Of a DNA stretch of 64,000 nucleotides, positions 53,491 through 62,127 are shown one piece after another. The DNA comes from Pirellulales bacterium. GTDB lineage: Bacteria; Planctomycetota; Planctomycetia; Pirellulales; PALSA-1355. A program made the position numbers and the translations under genes. Each line of letters begins with the position of its first letter. Position 1 is the stretch's first letter. A model generated the notes under the pieces. It saw only the letters and a list, made by a program, of their open reading frames with translations, made no database searches and was not told where the DNA came from. The stretch spans positions 124,001 through 188,000 of the forward strand of contig JALHMI010000002.1 of NCBI GenBank assembly GCA_022844125.1. The letters run 5' to 3'.

Positions 53491-54831
53491 CTACTCGTCA
53501 GCAGCTCGCTTGCGTTTGGGTTCGCCGTGGGCGGCAATCGCCGGCGGACGTGCGTCAGCATACTTTGCGAGCGCAGCCGTCAGCTTCTGATGGCTGGCGA
53601 CGGCTGCGCCTGATAGTGCTGACGTGTCGAGGGGTTGATGTTCCTCCGGATCGCTCTCGACATCGAACATTTTGCCATCCCGGTAAAGCTTGAACTGATT
53701 GTCGCGCGCGAATTCGAATTCCGGTTCAGCGCCGCCGGATCGCGCGTACCAGCAGTAGATCCAGTCCCGTCCCTGCTGCGTCTTCCCTGTAAGTTGGCCC
53801 ACCAAGCTGCGGCCATCCTGGGCGAGGCCAGTGGGGATGGGTACGGATGCTGCTTCACAGATTGTCGGCAATAAATCCGTCGTATCGCTGACGTTCTCCA
53901 GCACGGTGCCAGCCGGAATCGTCCCCGGCCAGCGAGCCAGGAATGGGACGTGCGTACCCGTATGAATTCGCAGTCCTTTGCCGCCTTTCACGACTCGTTC
54001 GCCCATGCGCGAAGTAATGCCGCGCCCGGTGCCGTTGTCGCCAATGACGATCACCAATGACCGCTCGCTTAGCCCTTGCTTATCGATCGTTTCGAGCAAT
54101 CGACCGATCAGCTTATCCGCGTAGGTGACCATGTCAGCGAAATGCTTGGGGTGATTCTGTGATCGCTCGTCGGCTGTCGCGGGGTCCCAGTCGGCACTAG
54201 CGGGTGTTGGCTGAAACGGCCCGTGAGTCAGAATCATCGGGTAGTAAAGTAAGAACGGTTCGGCCTTGTGATGGGTGATAAAGTCGCATGCATATTTGTT
54301 GACGATGTCCGGTCCATAGCCGCCGTCCTTCAAGTCCATGTGCTTGCCATCGATCTCGAGCCCAGCATTCGCATAGCGAGGCGGACGTCGATCGAGCTGC
54401 CAGAGGCAATACTGATCAAACCCGAAATGTGAAGGAAGCGCCATGTCGCGTCCCAACTGCCATTTTCCGGCAATGCAAGTGCGATAGCCGGCTGCCTTGA
54501 ATAAGTGGGCAAACGTGGTTTGAGCCGGATCGAGGTGGCCAAAGTGCGTATAGTTTCGCACATTGGACTGCCCGGTCATGAGCTGCACCCGGGTGGGAGT
54601 GCACAGCGGCTGAGCGTGGAACCGCGTGCCGCGCGCCCCCTCGCGCGCAATTGCATCCATGTGTGGGGTCTGATAAGAGGTGCTCCCGTTCGCACCGACG
54701 CATTCGTAGCCGAAGTCGTCGAGCATCACGAGCACCACGTTTGTGGGTGCGGCCGATGCCGAAGCAGTGACCAGCACTAGCAGCGCAAGAACACCAAGCA
54801 GCACCTTGCTAGCCCTTTTCTGATCACACAT
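53491..54831 (-). CDS. Secreted formylglycine sulfatase (S1 family)
   Basis: 446 residues from the ATG at 54831, with a signal peptide (8-28, LLGVLALLVLVTASASA). The sulfatase signature CTPTRVQLMTG has C77 in place for conversion to formylglycine, with metal ligands in VMLDDFGYE and IGDNGTGRG and the GKWQLG histidine-lacking variant of GKWHLG. That Lys is present but the usual His is Gln. A C-terminal acidic tail ends in a basic stretch (KRKRAADE). Probably cleaves sulfate esters of polysaccharides. It starts 20 nt after the DUF1559 gene and is the last gene of the pseudopilin/secretion operon. Confidence 0.9.
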   Translation of the reverse strand: MCDQKRASKVLLGVLALLVLVTASASAAPTNVVLVMLDDFGYECVGANGSTSYQTPHMDAIAREGARGTRFHAQPLCTPTRVQLMTGQSNVRNYTHFGHLDPAQTTFAHLFKAAGYRTCIAGKWQLGRDMALPSHFGFDQYCLWQLDRRPPRYANAGLEIDGKHMDLKDGGYGPDIVNKYACDFITHHKAEPFLLYYPMILTHGPFQPTPASADWDPATADERSQNHPKHFADMVTYADKLIGRLLETIDKQGLSERSLVIVIGDNGTGRGITSRMGERVVKGGKGLRIHTGTHVPFLARWPGTIPAGTVLENVSDTTDLLPTICEAASVPIPTGLAQDGRSLVGQLTGKTQQGRDWIYCWYARSGGAEPEFEFARDNQFKLYRDGKMFDVESDPEEHQPLDTSALSGAAVASHQKLTAALAKYADARPPAIAAHGEPKRKRAADE

Positions 54832-54851
54832 TTGGATTTCAGAAGTCACAC

Positions 54852-55715
54852 TTAGGGACTCGTTGACGGTAAATCTATCAGATTTCCATCGGCCCGGTTT
54901 CCCAGGTGGTGCCAAAGTTCGAGTTCGATGTCTTCCGCCAGGAACTCCACGCGACCATCGCCGAAGGCGACGTTGGAACCACCGACGTGCGCGCTAGCGA
55001 AACCACCGACATAAAGTACCGCCGCGTCGTCTCCTTCGCCTTCAACCGGCGCCGGTACGCCCGGCGTCTCGTCCACAGGGCTATTGAGCGCGAGTCCCGT
55101 GTTGCGGAGTGTTGCGCGCGTCCCGCTCAGCCAACCGAGATCGCCCGGAAACGCTCGCTTTTCGCTGGCAAAGATGGTGTGGGCCGCCCCGTCGGAAATG
55201 TCATCGTGTCGAAGCCTGCTATTCAGAAACAGCACGCCGTGGTTGTCGGCCGCAATGGGGGCTTCGACGTCATTGCTGCAACCCGCATAGTTGGAGCTTC
55301 CCGGCACGTCGTCGGGCTCCGAGGGGCACACAAACACGCGCGGCCAGTAGGCTCGCACTTTCTCGTTCGCCGGATCGTAGACGGACTTCGTGCGATCGAT
55401 CTGGTCGTAAGCCACCCGTTCGTCGAAATACGGTAGCAGCTCGATCAACCAGCCCTGGTGAAGTCCCTTGGCCTCATTTCGGATGGGGCCGTCAGGATTG
55501 ATCACGCCAGCGGGATAGTATTCGTAGGAATTTTCGTAACCGGCCACGCCGAGCAAGATCTGCGACAAGTTGGCCATGCACAAGTTGCGGCGTCCGGCTT
55601 CGCGAGCCGCCATCATGGCCGGCATCGTCATCGCGACGAGCACCCCGATGATGGCGATGACGACCAAAAGTTCCACAAGCGTGAATGCTTTTGAAGGGGT
55701 TCGTGAATGCATCAT
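54852..55715 (-). CDS. DUF1559 pseudopilin-like protein
   Basis: 287 residues. The type IV prepilin signal KAFTLVELLVVIAIIGVLVAM has the +5 Glu, so the leader is cut before Phe and the helix packs into a pseudopilus. The DUF1559 domain follows, with the characteristic end HVGGSNVAFGDGRVEFL. Planctomycetes hold very many DUF1559 proteins; function unknown. Here it is in an operon with GspE/GspF-like genes, which makes a link to an actual secretion or pilus machine unusually direct. The ATG overlaps the previous stop as ATGA. Confidence 0.93.
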   Translation of the reverse strand: MMHSRTPSKAFTLVELLVVIAIIGVLVAMTMPAMMAAREAGRRNLCMANLSQILLGVAGYENSYEYYPAGVINPDGPIRNEAKGLHQGWLIELLPYFDERVAYDQIDRTKSVYDPANEKVRAYWPRVFVCPSEPDDVPGSSNYAGCSNDVEAPIAADNHGVLFLNSRLRHDDISDGAAHTIFASEKRAFPGDLGWLSGTRATLRNTGLALNSPVDETPGVPAPVEGEGDDAAVLYVGGFASAHVGGSNVAFGDGRVEFLAEDIELELWHHLGNRADGNLIDLPSTSP

Positions 55716-56134
55716 GACGCCGGTTCCTCGGCTGGAATGGTGATTGATTGTGCACGCGAGCGCCGCACGAACAAGTTCGATCCGACGCCCATCTCTGCAG
55801 ACACTTCGAGCTGGCGAGAAGTCGAGCCTTCACCGGCGGGAGCGACGGTGATCTTTACTTGAGATGCTGCCACCGAGTCCGTGGCCGGTTGCCAGGTTTC
55901 GCCTGTGTAGTCCGCACTGGCTTGAACTCGCAACAGAGCGCGCGTGACTGCCGCATCGGCCAGTAGCTCGGTCTGCATCGCAGATTGATAGCTGCGAACC
56001 TGCCGCCGCTCGAGAGCGATCAGCCGCAGCCAGAATGTCAGCAGCATGGCGCACAGCGTCAGGCACGCCAACACTGCCAGCAGCAGTGTACCGCGACGCT
56101 GATTCTGATTAGCCTTCCGCGGTGCACTAGTCAT
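55712..56134 (-). CDS. PilX/GspK-like minor pseudopilin
   Basis: 140 residues. A basic start (MTSAPRKANQNQRRG) precedes a hydrophobic helix GTLLLAVLACLTLCAMLLTFW, followed by a helical stalk with the QTELLADAAVTRALLR segment (as seen after the helix of PilX/GspK proteins). The usual +5 Glu of prepilins is absent, as in GspK-like tips. Both ends overlap neighbours by ATGA (55712-55715 and 56131-56134). Likely a minor pilin at the tip. Confidence 0.75.
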   Translation of the reverse strand: MTSAPRKANQNQRRGTLLLAVLACLTLCAMLLTFWLRLIALERRQVRSYQSAMQTELLADAAVTRALLRVQASADYTGETWQPATDSVAASQVKITVAPAGEGSTSRQLEVSAEMGVGSNLFVRRSRAQSITIPAEEPAS

Positions 56135-56661
56135 GGCTGCTCCTCCGCAGTGCCTGATTGATTTCGCAGCACGGCCAGAATCGAAAAGCTTCCAGAAAGT
56201 TCAGCGGCAGAACCGGCAGGGTGAGCCAGGCGACCGATCGTGAGTTCAACTTCCCGGCGATGTTCGTCGAGTTCGAGCGAGAGTGGCTTAAAGCCAGGTA
56301 GGGCAAATAAGTCACGGGCGACGGCGCCGCCGCCTTCGGAAACGGCCCGTTCAACACCCCTCGCGGCGATCGAATAGATCACCGTTTTCGGCCCCACAGT
56401 GAGTGAAAGCTTCTCTGCGGACTGCCTCGCCTGGTCCTCCGGTTCATTCGCCACACGAGCCCCCGCGGCAGCATGCACATCACGGCGAAACTGTTGACTC
56501 AAACGTCCCAGGTTTGACAGGAACTGTTGGTGCTCTTTGGCCTGCAGGTTGACCGCGAAGAGTCGCGACATGATCAGGCCGAGCATCATCACCACGCCGG
56601 CAGCAATTAAAATGCCCAGCAGTAGCTCCACCAACATGATCGCGCGATGTTTGCGTTTCAC
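56131..56661 (-). CDS. GspJ-like minor pseudopilin
   Basis: 176 residues from a GTG at 56661 that overlaps the previous stop as GTGA, choosing this over the longer frame to 56865. The prepilin segment KRKHRAIMLVELLLGILIAA carries the +5-like Glu (LVELL). A helical stalk LQAKEHQQFLSNLGRLSQQF and a beta-rich globular domain with SILAVLR at the end follow, as in GspJ. Minor component of the pseudopilus. Function inferred from operon position and layout. Confidence 0.78.
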   Translation of the reverse strand: MKRKHRAIMLVELLLGILIAAGVVMMLGLIMSRLFAVNLQAKEHQQFLSNLGRLSQQFRRDVHAAAGARVANEPEDQARQSAEKLSLTVGPKTVIYSIAARGVERAVSEGGGAVARDLFALPGFKPLSLELDEHRREVELTIGRLAHPAGSAAELSGSFSILAVLRNQSGTAEEQP

Positions 56662-57128
56662 GATGGGTCCTCCACGGCTTCCTGAAGTGGCTCGGATGGA
56701 GTTGCTGGAGATGCAGCGTCCGAGGCAGCCGCAGATCCGGATTGTGGAAATGCCCATGTAACCAGCCGGACGGGCGCATCCGAACGGCCATGGGTTGCCC
56801 GCCAGGTCAGTTCGACCCCCACGCGCTTGGCCGGCACTTCGGAACTGTCTTCGTCGACCGTCCAACAGACGTCGCTTTCGGGTAGTAACTGCCCGGCATT
56901 GGTGGAAGTCGTTATTTCGCGGAGCGACTCTGCGGATAGTTGCTCATACGGAATTATGCTTGCGCGATCCAACAGATTCGCGGCATGCTCAAGCGCGATG
57001 GCGCGACGTTCGTTCGCGCGACGTTCGCGGGCTGTGGTCGAGACCATCTGGATCACCAGCACAAACAACGCGGCCAGGATCGCGAGGGCGACGAACACCT
57101 CAACTAGCAAATACCCACGGCGACGCAT
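56658..57128 (-). CDS. GspI-like minor pseudopilin
   Basis: 156 residues. MRRRGYLLVEVFVALAILAAL is a prepilin signal with the Glu after LLV, and YLLVEV resembles the FTLIEV family signature. The rest has a helical stalk (RRANERRAIALEHAANLLDR) and a small domain with a Pro/Ala-rich tail. GspI-type by size and position: next gene is GspJ-like, preceded 10 nt earlier by the double GspF. Overlaps the next gene by 4 nt. Confidence 0.78.
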   Translation of the reverse strand: MRRRGYLLVEVFVALAILAALFVLVIQMVSTTARERRANERRAIALEHAANLLDRASIIPYEQLSAESLREITTSTNAGQLLPESDVCWTVDEDSSEVPAKRVGVELTWRATHGRSDAPVRLVTWAFPQSGSAAASDAASPATPSEPLQEAVEDPS

Positions 57129-57138
57129 GCGACGATTC

Positions 57139-59589
57139 CTAAGAGAGCTGTTGGATCAGTTTCACAAGCGGGGTGAAGTAGGCCAGCGCAAATGCTCCCA
57201 CCAGCAACCCCATCGTCAACACAAGCAGCGGGAAAGCGAACTCTTCGAACATCCTCAAGCGATGTTCCGCGCGACGCTGGTAGCTGTTTCCGAGTTCCTC
57301 GAGTGCCCAGGCCAGGTTTCCGTTTCGCTCTGCAGCGGACAACAAAGCCAGATCGCCTCTCGCGACGAGTCCGCGCTTGCGGAAACCTTCCTGCCAAGAG
57401 GCGCCGCGCTGCAAGTCTCGCAACACGCGATCCAATCGGCGGCGGATCCACCCTCGTGGATGCAGTCGAGCCATGGAATCGATGGTTGTCACAAGTGGCT
57501 TGCCTTTCTGAACCGGTATCGCCAAGAGTCGCAACAGCGGCCCGACCTCGAGCAGGCGAACCGTCGTCGCTAAGCCGGGCAAGATCGGTCGCGGAATGCC
57601 CCGTCTCTGCAGCCAGACGAACAGCAGGCAAATCCCGAGCAACATCAGGCCCCACGGTAGTAGGCCGGAGTTAAGCACGGCATTTACTGCAATCGTCGAA
57701 GCGGGCAACCTGGCATCGAAGTCTTCGAAAATCGTTACAAACGAAGGCATGATCTTGAGCTGCGTGAAGGCCACGAGGATGAACGCAACGGGGAGCAAAA
57801 ATGCGAGCCAAGCAACCGACGGCGAGAGCAGCGGACGGCTGGCGTCGCGAGCGACCGCCGCCGCATTGAACGCACCACGCAGATCAGCCGTATCAGTTCC
57901 AACGCGGACCGCCAACGGCGCCACCCTGGGCAGCGCGCCGCTGGTCCACGTCACTGAATCGGCCAGATCAACGCCAGCGGCGAGTTGCTCGGCCAGCCGT
58001 CTGGCATTGTGAGCACTTCGTCCGCCCTGCTCATCGGCGACCGCCAAGGCCATCGGCGCAAGCGGAGCGTTACGCTCGGCGGCGATTGTCATGGCGGCCC
58101 ACAGCGACTGCCTCTGAACTTCGCGGTAGCGGTGGCTGGCCTGCCAGGCCGCAGCGAAAAGGATGAAGGCCACCAGGATTCCCGCGTAGCTTCCAAGCGT
58201 AAATGCCACGGCGAACAGCCCCAAAGTCATGAACACCAGGCCGAACACCCGGACGACTCGCTCCGCCAAATCCGCCTCGGCAGTGTCAATGAAGCGGGCT
58301 GTAAACCAGGCGACCAGGCCGATTCCCAGAACCGCCAAGGAACCCAAGATCGCCACGATGCGCGTTTCAAAGTCTGAGGAATCCTCGGAATACCCATTCC
58401 AAGAAAACAGCGACACGAGCGACACGAGGACGTACGAGACTGCAGCCATAAGCAGGAGAGCCGAGATCGCCACCAACACGAAGACTAGCGCGGGGAGCAC
58501 CGCCTTCAAGAGTTGCAGGCGCAAACTAAACCGCTTGGCTGTGAGTTCGCCCGCCGCGTTCAGTGCCTCTGGCAATGCGGCGTGATTCTCTCCCCACTGC
58601 GCCCATTGCGCGACCGTAGCGGGGAAAACTCGTTGAACATGTAACGCACGCACCAGCGATTTGCCGCGGATGATCTCCTCGCGCGCCATGGCGGCGGCAT
58701 AACCGTACAAGGGATCGCGGCATGCGCCGCTTGTAAGTCGAAGAGCCTCATCCAGCGGAAGTTGTTGGCGGATTAACTCGCCCAGCAATCCGCAAAAGTC
58801 GGTCAGCCCGCGATTCTTCCAGCACGGCCCAAGGAGCGGGATCGCACTCAGCAGCCAGCTCACGGCAGTGCGGCCCCCGCTGAGCGTCAGTACCACGACA
58901 ACCATGATCGCCACCAGGGTAGTGCCCAGCAGAATGCGCGGCAGCCAATACGATACGACGTTCATGACCGCCTGTTCTTGCGAGGAGCCGGCGGATTCAG
59001 AGTCCCAATTCGTGAGTGGGCTGTCCAGCGCCACGCCGGCCAATGGCGGAAGCACGTCCCAAGAGACATACAACATCCAGGCCAGGAGAATCGCCGCCAA
59101 CAGTAGCGGATAGGCAATCGCCTGTCTGAATTGGCGCGACATCTCGTCCACGCGTTGTTGATGCACAAGCAAGCGATCGAGTGTTTGCGACATGTCGCCG
59201 CGGGAAAGCGCGGCCCCCAACGTCTGGCGATAGTGCTCGGGCAGCGAGTCCCCCAGCGTATCGAGAACCTGCTCGAGTGATCGGCCGGCCGCAAGCTCGG
59301 CGGAAAGAACTCGATACGCATTCTGCAGTGCAGGCGTCGAAGCATCCTCTGCCAGGGCTTGCAGTCGCCCAGAGAGCGGCACTCCCGCCTTGGCGAATTC
59401 CCCAAGATAACTCGCCAGTTCTGCGGCCTCGCTGGCGTTCAGCTGTGAGATCTGCACCGCCTTCAGCTCGATGCCTGTAAAGCCGCGCGCCGCCAACGCT
59501 GCCAAAGCCGAATCAGCATCGACAGCCGCCGTTATCCCCTGCACGGCGGCCCCGTGAGCATCGTGTGCCTGGTACTCGAAACGCTTCAT
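57139..59589 (-). CDS. Double-length GspF-like inner membrane protein (two GspF units in one chain)
   Basis: 816 residues from the ATG at 59589; about twice a normal GspF (near 400). Unit 1 (1-405): the standard GspF N-terminus KRFEYQAHDAHGAAVQG, T2SSF halves at about 55-180 and 262-390, with GVPLSGRLQAL, ALSRGDMSQTL and LLGELIRQQLPLDEAL. A new membrane stretch (411-480) leads into unit 2 with further T2SSF-type halves at about 490-625 and 680-810 (LAEQLAAGVDLADS, VGTDTADL, LLSAAERNGNLAWAL). So four halves in tandem. The ATG overlaps the GspF stop (ATGA). Expected role: the platform through which GspE drives pseudopilus assembly. I know of no described GspF with this layout. Confidence 0.85.
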   Translation of the reverse strand: MKRFEYQAHDAHGAAVQGITAAVDADSALAALAARGFTGIELKAVQISQLNASEAAELASYLGEFAKAGVPLSGRLQALAEDASTPALQNAYRVLSAELAAGRSLEQVLDTLGDSLPEHYRQTLGAALSRGDMSQTLDRLLVHQQRVDEMSRQFRQAIAYPLLLAAILLAWMLYVSWDVLPPLAGVALDSPLTNWDSESAGSSQEQAVMNVVSYWLPRILLGTTLVAIMVVVVLTLSGGRTAVSWLLSAIPLLGPCWKNRGLTDFCGLLGELIRQQLPLDEALRLTSGACRDPLYGYAAAMAREEIIRGKSLVRALHVQRVFPATVAQWAQWGENHAALPEALNAAGELTAKRFSLRLQLLKAVLPALVFVLVAISALLLMAAVSYVLVSLVSLFSWNGYSEDSSDFETRIVAILGSLAVLGIGLVAWFTARFIDTAEADLAERVVRVFGLVFMTLGLFAVAFTLGSYAGILVAFILFAAAWQASHRYREVQRQSLWAAMTIAAERNAPLAPMALAVADEQGGRSAHNARRLAEQLAAGVDLADSVTWTSGALPRVAPLAVRVGTDTADLRGAFNAAAVARDASRPLLSPSVAWLAFLLPVAFILVAFTQLKIMPSFVTIFEDFDARLPASTIAVNAVLNSGLLPWGLMLLGICLLFVWLQRRGIPRPILPGLATTVRLLEVGPLLRLLAIPVQKGKPLVTTIDSMARLHPRGWIRRRLDRVLRDLQRGASWQEGFRKRGLVARGDLALLSAAERNGNLAWALEELGNSYQRRAEHRLRMFEEFAFPLLVLTMGLLVGAFALAYFTPLVKLIQQLS

Positions 59590-60686
59590 GGTTGCACCCG
59601 CATCGAGTTGGGCATCGGCTGGGAAAGTGCATCCAACATCTGGGTGAACGGAATGAAAAAGGTCAGCCCATAGACAAGACCGATGGTGACGCCGATCGTC
59701 AGCACGAGGATGACCGGCAGCCATACCGTCGTCCAGGCCGATATTCGCTCGACTTGCCTGCGCTGGCTTGCCGCCACATTACGCGCCATTCCGACGATTG
59801 ACGACTGCGACATTCCGCTGCTGATCAGCATTGCCAGGGATGCGGGTAGTGCGAGTCCGGAGAGTTGCTCCGCGGACGGTGCTTGCCCTGCCTCGAGCCG
59901 CCGAGCGACATCTTCGGCGGCGGCTACGCGGCGCGGATCGTTCGTGCACGCCAGGGCCAAACGCACCGCTTCGGGCAGGGGAAGATGGTGCTCGATCAAG
60001 AGTGCAAACACTTCAGCGACCCAGGCATTCTGGGCCGCGAGGGCCGTGCTGCCGAATAATGGTAGCCGACGCCACGCACCCGGTGCGCCGATCGCCATCG
60101 AGTTGCGATTGCGCAACCAAATTACGATAGCCGTCGCCCACAAGAGCACCGGCGGCAAAACAGCCAGGGGAAATCGCAGACTGGTCGCGGGAAGCGGAGC
60201 TCCCGCTGAGAGAAACTGGGCAATGCGCGAAAACGTCACAAGATAGCGCGGCGGATGCGCCTCATACATCAGGGCGATTGAGGGCACGACGAGTGTGAGA
60301 AACACGACGATCAGCCCATAGGCCAGCGTCAGCAAGATCAATGGGTAGATAAGCGCAAGTCCCACCGACCGCTGAAGCTCGCGGACGCTGCGAGAACTCT
60401 CCGCTAGAGCTTCGAGCGCCGCAGGAAGTCGTCCGCTGCGCAATCCCGCCCTGACGACCGCGCGGTAGACCGCTGGAACACGAACGGCAGGGTCGGCCAA
60501 GGCTTCGTCGAGTTCCTGGCCGCGAGCGATTGCCGATTCAAGCGAGACAATCGTCTTGCGAAGTGGACCGGCCAGGTCGTTCCGCATGCTCGCCAGGCCG
60601 AGATCGAGCGGAATGCCAGCCCGAACCAGACCGGCAATCTCGTCGTTGAGTTCGACCAGATTATTGATAGACACGCTCGCCGCCAC
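59586..60686 (-). CDS. GspF-like inner membrane protein
   Basis: 366 residues from a GTG at 60686 with CGGAGC 8 nt upstream. Normal single GspF/PilC size and layout: first T2SSF half ELNDEIAGLVRAGIPLDLGLA with VRAGLRSGRLPAALEAL, two helices, second half EVFALLIEHHLPLPEAVRLAL with SSGMSQSSIVGMARNVA, and a last helix VILVLTIGVTIGLVYGLTFF. Paralogous to both units of the next gene. Platform protein of the pseudopilus machine. The 163-bp gap to gspE holds no gene. Confidence 0.88.
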   Translation of the reverse strand: MAASVSINNLVELNDEIAGLVRAGIPLDLGLASMRNDLAGPLRKTIVSLESAIARGQELDEALADPAVRVPAVYRAVVRAGLRSGRLPAALEALAESSRSVRELQRSVGLALIYPLILLTLAYGLIVVFLTLVVPSIALMYEAHPPRYLVTFSRIAQFLSAGAPLPATSLRFPLAVLPPVLLWATAIVIWLRNRNSMAIGAPGAWRRLPLFGSTALAAQNAWVAEVFALLIEHHLPLPEAVRLALACTNDPRRVAAAEDVARRLEAGQAPSAEQLSGLALPASLAMLISSGMSQSSIVGMARNVAASQRRQVERISAWTTVWLPVILVLTIGVTIGLVYGLTFFIPFTQMLDALSQPMPNSMRVQP

Positions 60687-60849
60687 GACAGTGCTCCGAA
60701 TGACAGGACCGGCAAAAGCGACGTCGGCCTATTGATAAGGAGCGAGCGCTGTTGAATCGCCAGCGTTCTGCAATCTGACGGGAAGCCCCTTCTCCCGAGT
60801 GGCCGCTGCTGCCTCCAATATAGCCAAAGGCGAACGAGAAATGCCAGAG

Positions 60850-62070
60850 TTATTCCCGGCCACCCAACTCCAATCGCCCATAGCCGAGTACACGGCGAAC
60901 TTCGGCCGGACTCGTTTGCCCAGTCTCGACCGCCGCGCTCGCTCGGGTCATGCGATCAACCATACCCGCCGCGATGGCGCGGTGTTCGATTTCGGCCAGG
61001 GCGCTACATGCCAGGATCGCGTCACACAGGTCTTTGTCGTGCAGCGGCAGAATTTCGACGAGGACCATCCGCCCTCGGTAGCCCGTGCCGCCGCACAGTT
61101 TGCAGCCCCGCGGCAGCCAGGCACGCTGCACCGGGAGTTCCAGAAAGTCCGCCGATTGGCGCGTTTCTTCGCTGCACTGACAAAGCTTGCGGACTAGCCG
61201 TTGGAACAGCACCGCGGAAAGTCCGCTACGGAGCGAGTAAGCCTCGAGCCCCATGTCCAGGAGCCTGCGCACGGCACTTGCCGCGCTGCCGGCGTGAAAC
61301 GAACTCAGTACCAACTGGCCAGTGAGCGCCGCCTGCAAGACAGCCGCGGCCGTGGCGGCATCGCGGATCTCACCCACCATGATGACTTCGGGATCCTGCC
61401 GCAACACGCTTCGCACGGCTGTCGCCAGGTCAAAATCCTGATGTGCGCTGAGCTGGGATTGCGATACGCCCGGAATGGCAATTTCGATGGGGTCCTCCAG
61501 GGTCACGATGCTCCGCAAGGAATGCCCCCGATGAACGAGTTCGTGCAGGCATGCATAGAGCGTGGTCGTCTTGCCACTACCTGCGGGACCGACAATCAGA
61601 ATCGCACCAGAGGTTTCATCGAGTTGAGCACTCAGTTCAGCGGTCACATCCGCTGGCAGCGACAAGGAGCTGATGTCCCGAAACCGTTCCAAACCACCAA
61701 ACAGCCGCAGGACGGCGCGTTCGCCATGCAGCGTGGGAAACGTGCTTACCCGCACTTCAAAGTTGCCGGCGCCATCGGCGCCTTGCATGCGTCCTTCCTG
61801 GGGAGTCTCCGTGCGGTAGGTGAGCAGCCCGGCAAGGACCTTGATCCTAGTGACCACGTTAGTCGAAGTGCCCGGAGAGAATTGGCCCACGGAATGAAGC
61901 ACGCCATCGACGCGCAGACGCACCTGCAATCCATCCGCGGTGGGCTGCAGGTGAATGTCACTTGCGTCGGATGCTCGTCCAACTTCGACCAGGGCATGGA
62001 CGAACTGAGCTGCGTAGTCATCTCCCGCCGGGTCGAGCGCAGCCAGCACGTGAGTCAACGCATCGAACAA
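60850..62070 (-). CDS. gspE: GspE/PilB-type assembly ATPase
   Basis: 406 residues, shorter than typical GspE (about 500-570), because the N-terminal GspE N1 domain is absent: the protein begins right at the N2 region. Seen in order: SDIHLQPTADGLQVRLRVDG, Walker A GPAGSGKTTTLY, the Asp-box SIVTLEDPIEI, Walker B VIMVGEIRDAATA, the His-box SSFHAGSAASAVRR, and a C-terminal zinc cysteine group (LCQC and CKLCGGTGYRGR). It powers pilus subunit addition from the cytoplasm. Start is a TTG with GGAAG 6 nt upstream; a GTG near 62049 is an alternative. First gene of the operon. Confidence 0.92.
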   Translation of the reverse strand: MFDALTHVLAALDPAGDDYAAQFVHALVEVGRASDASDIHLQPTADGLQVRLRVDGVLHSVGQFSPGTSTNVVTRIKVLAGLLTYRTETPQEGRMQGADGAGNFEVRVSTFPTLHGERAVLRLFGGLERFRDISSLSLPADVTAELSAQLDETSGAILIVGPAGSGKTTTLYACLHELVHRGHSLRSIVTLEDPIEIAIPGVSQSQLSAHQDFDLATAVRSVLRQDPEVIMVGEIRDAATAAAVLQAALTGQLVLSSFHAGSAASAVRRLLDMGLEAYSLRSGLSAVLFQRLVRKLCQCSEETRQSADFLELPVQRAWLPRGCKLCGGTGYRGRMVLVEILPLHDKDLCDAILACSALAEIEHRAIAAGMVDRMTRASAAVETGQTSPAEVRRVLGYGRLELGGRE

Positions 62071-62127
62071 GGGACGCTTCCAGGCAGAATGAAGGGCAGC
62101 CTCATGACCAATCGCGGCAACGGCACT

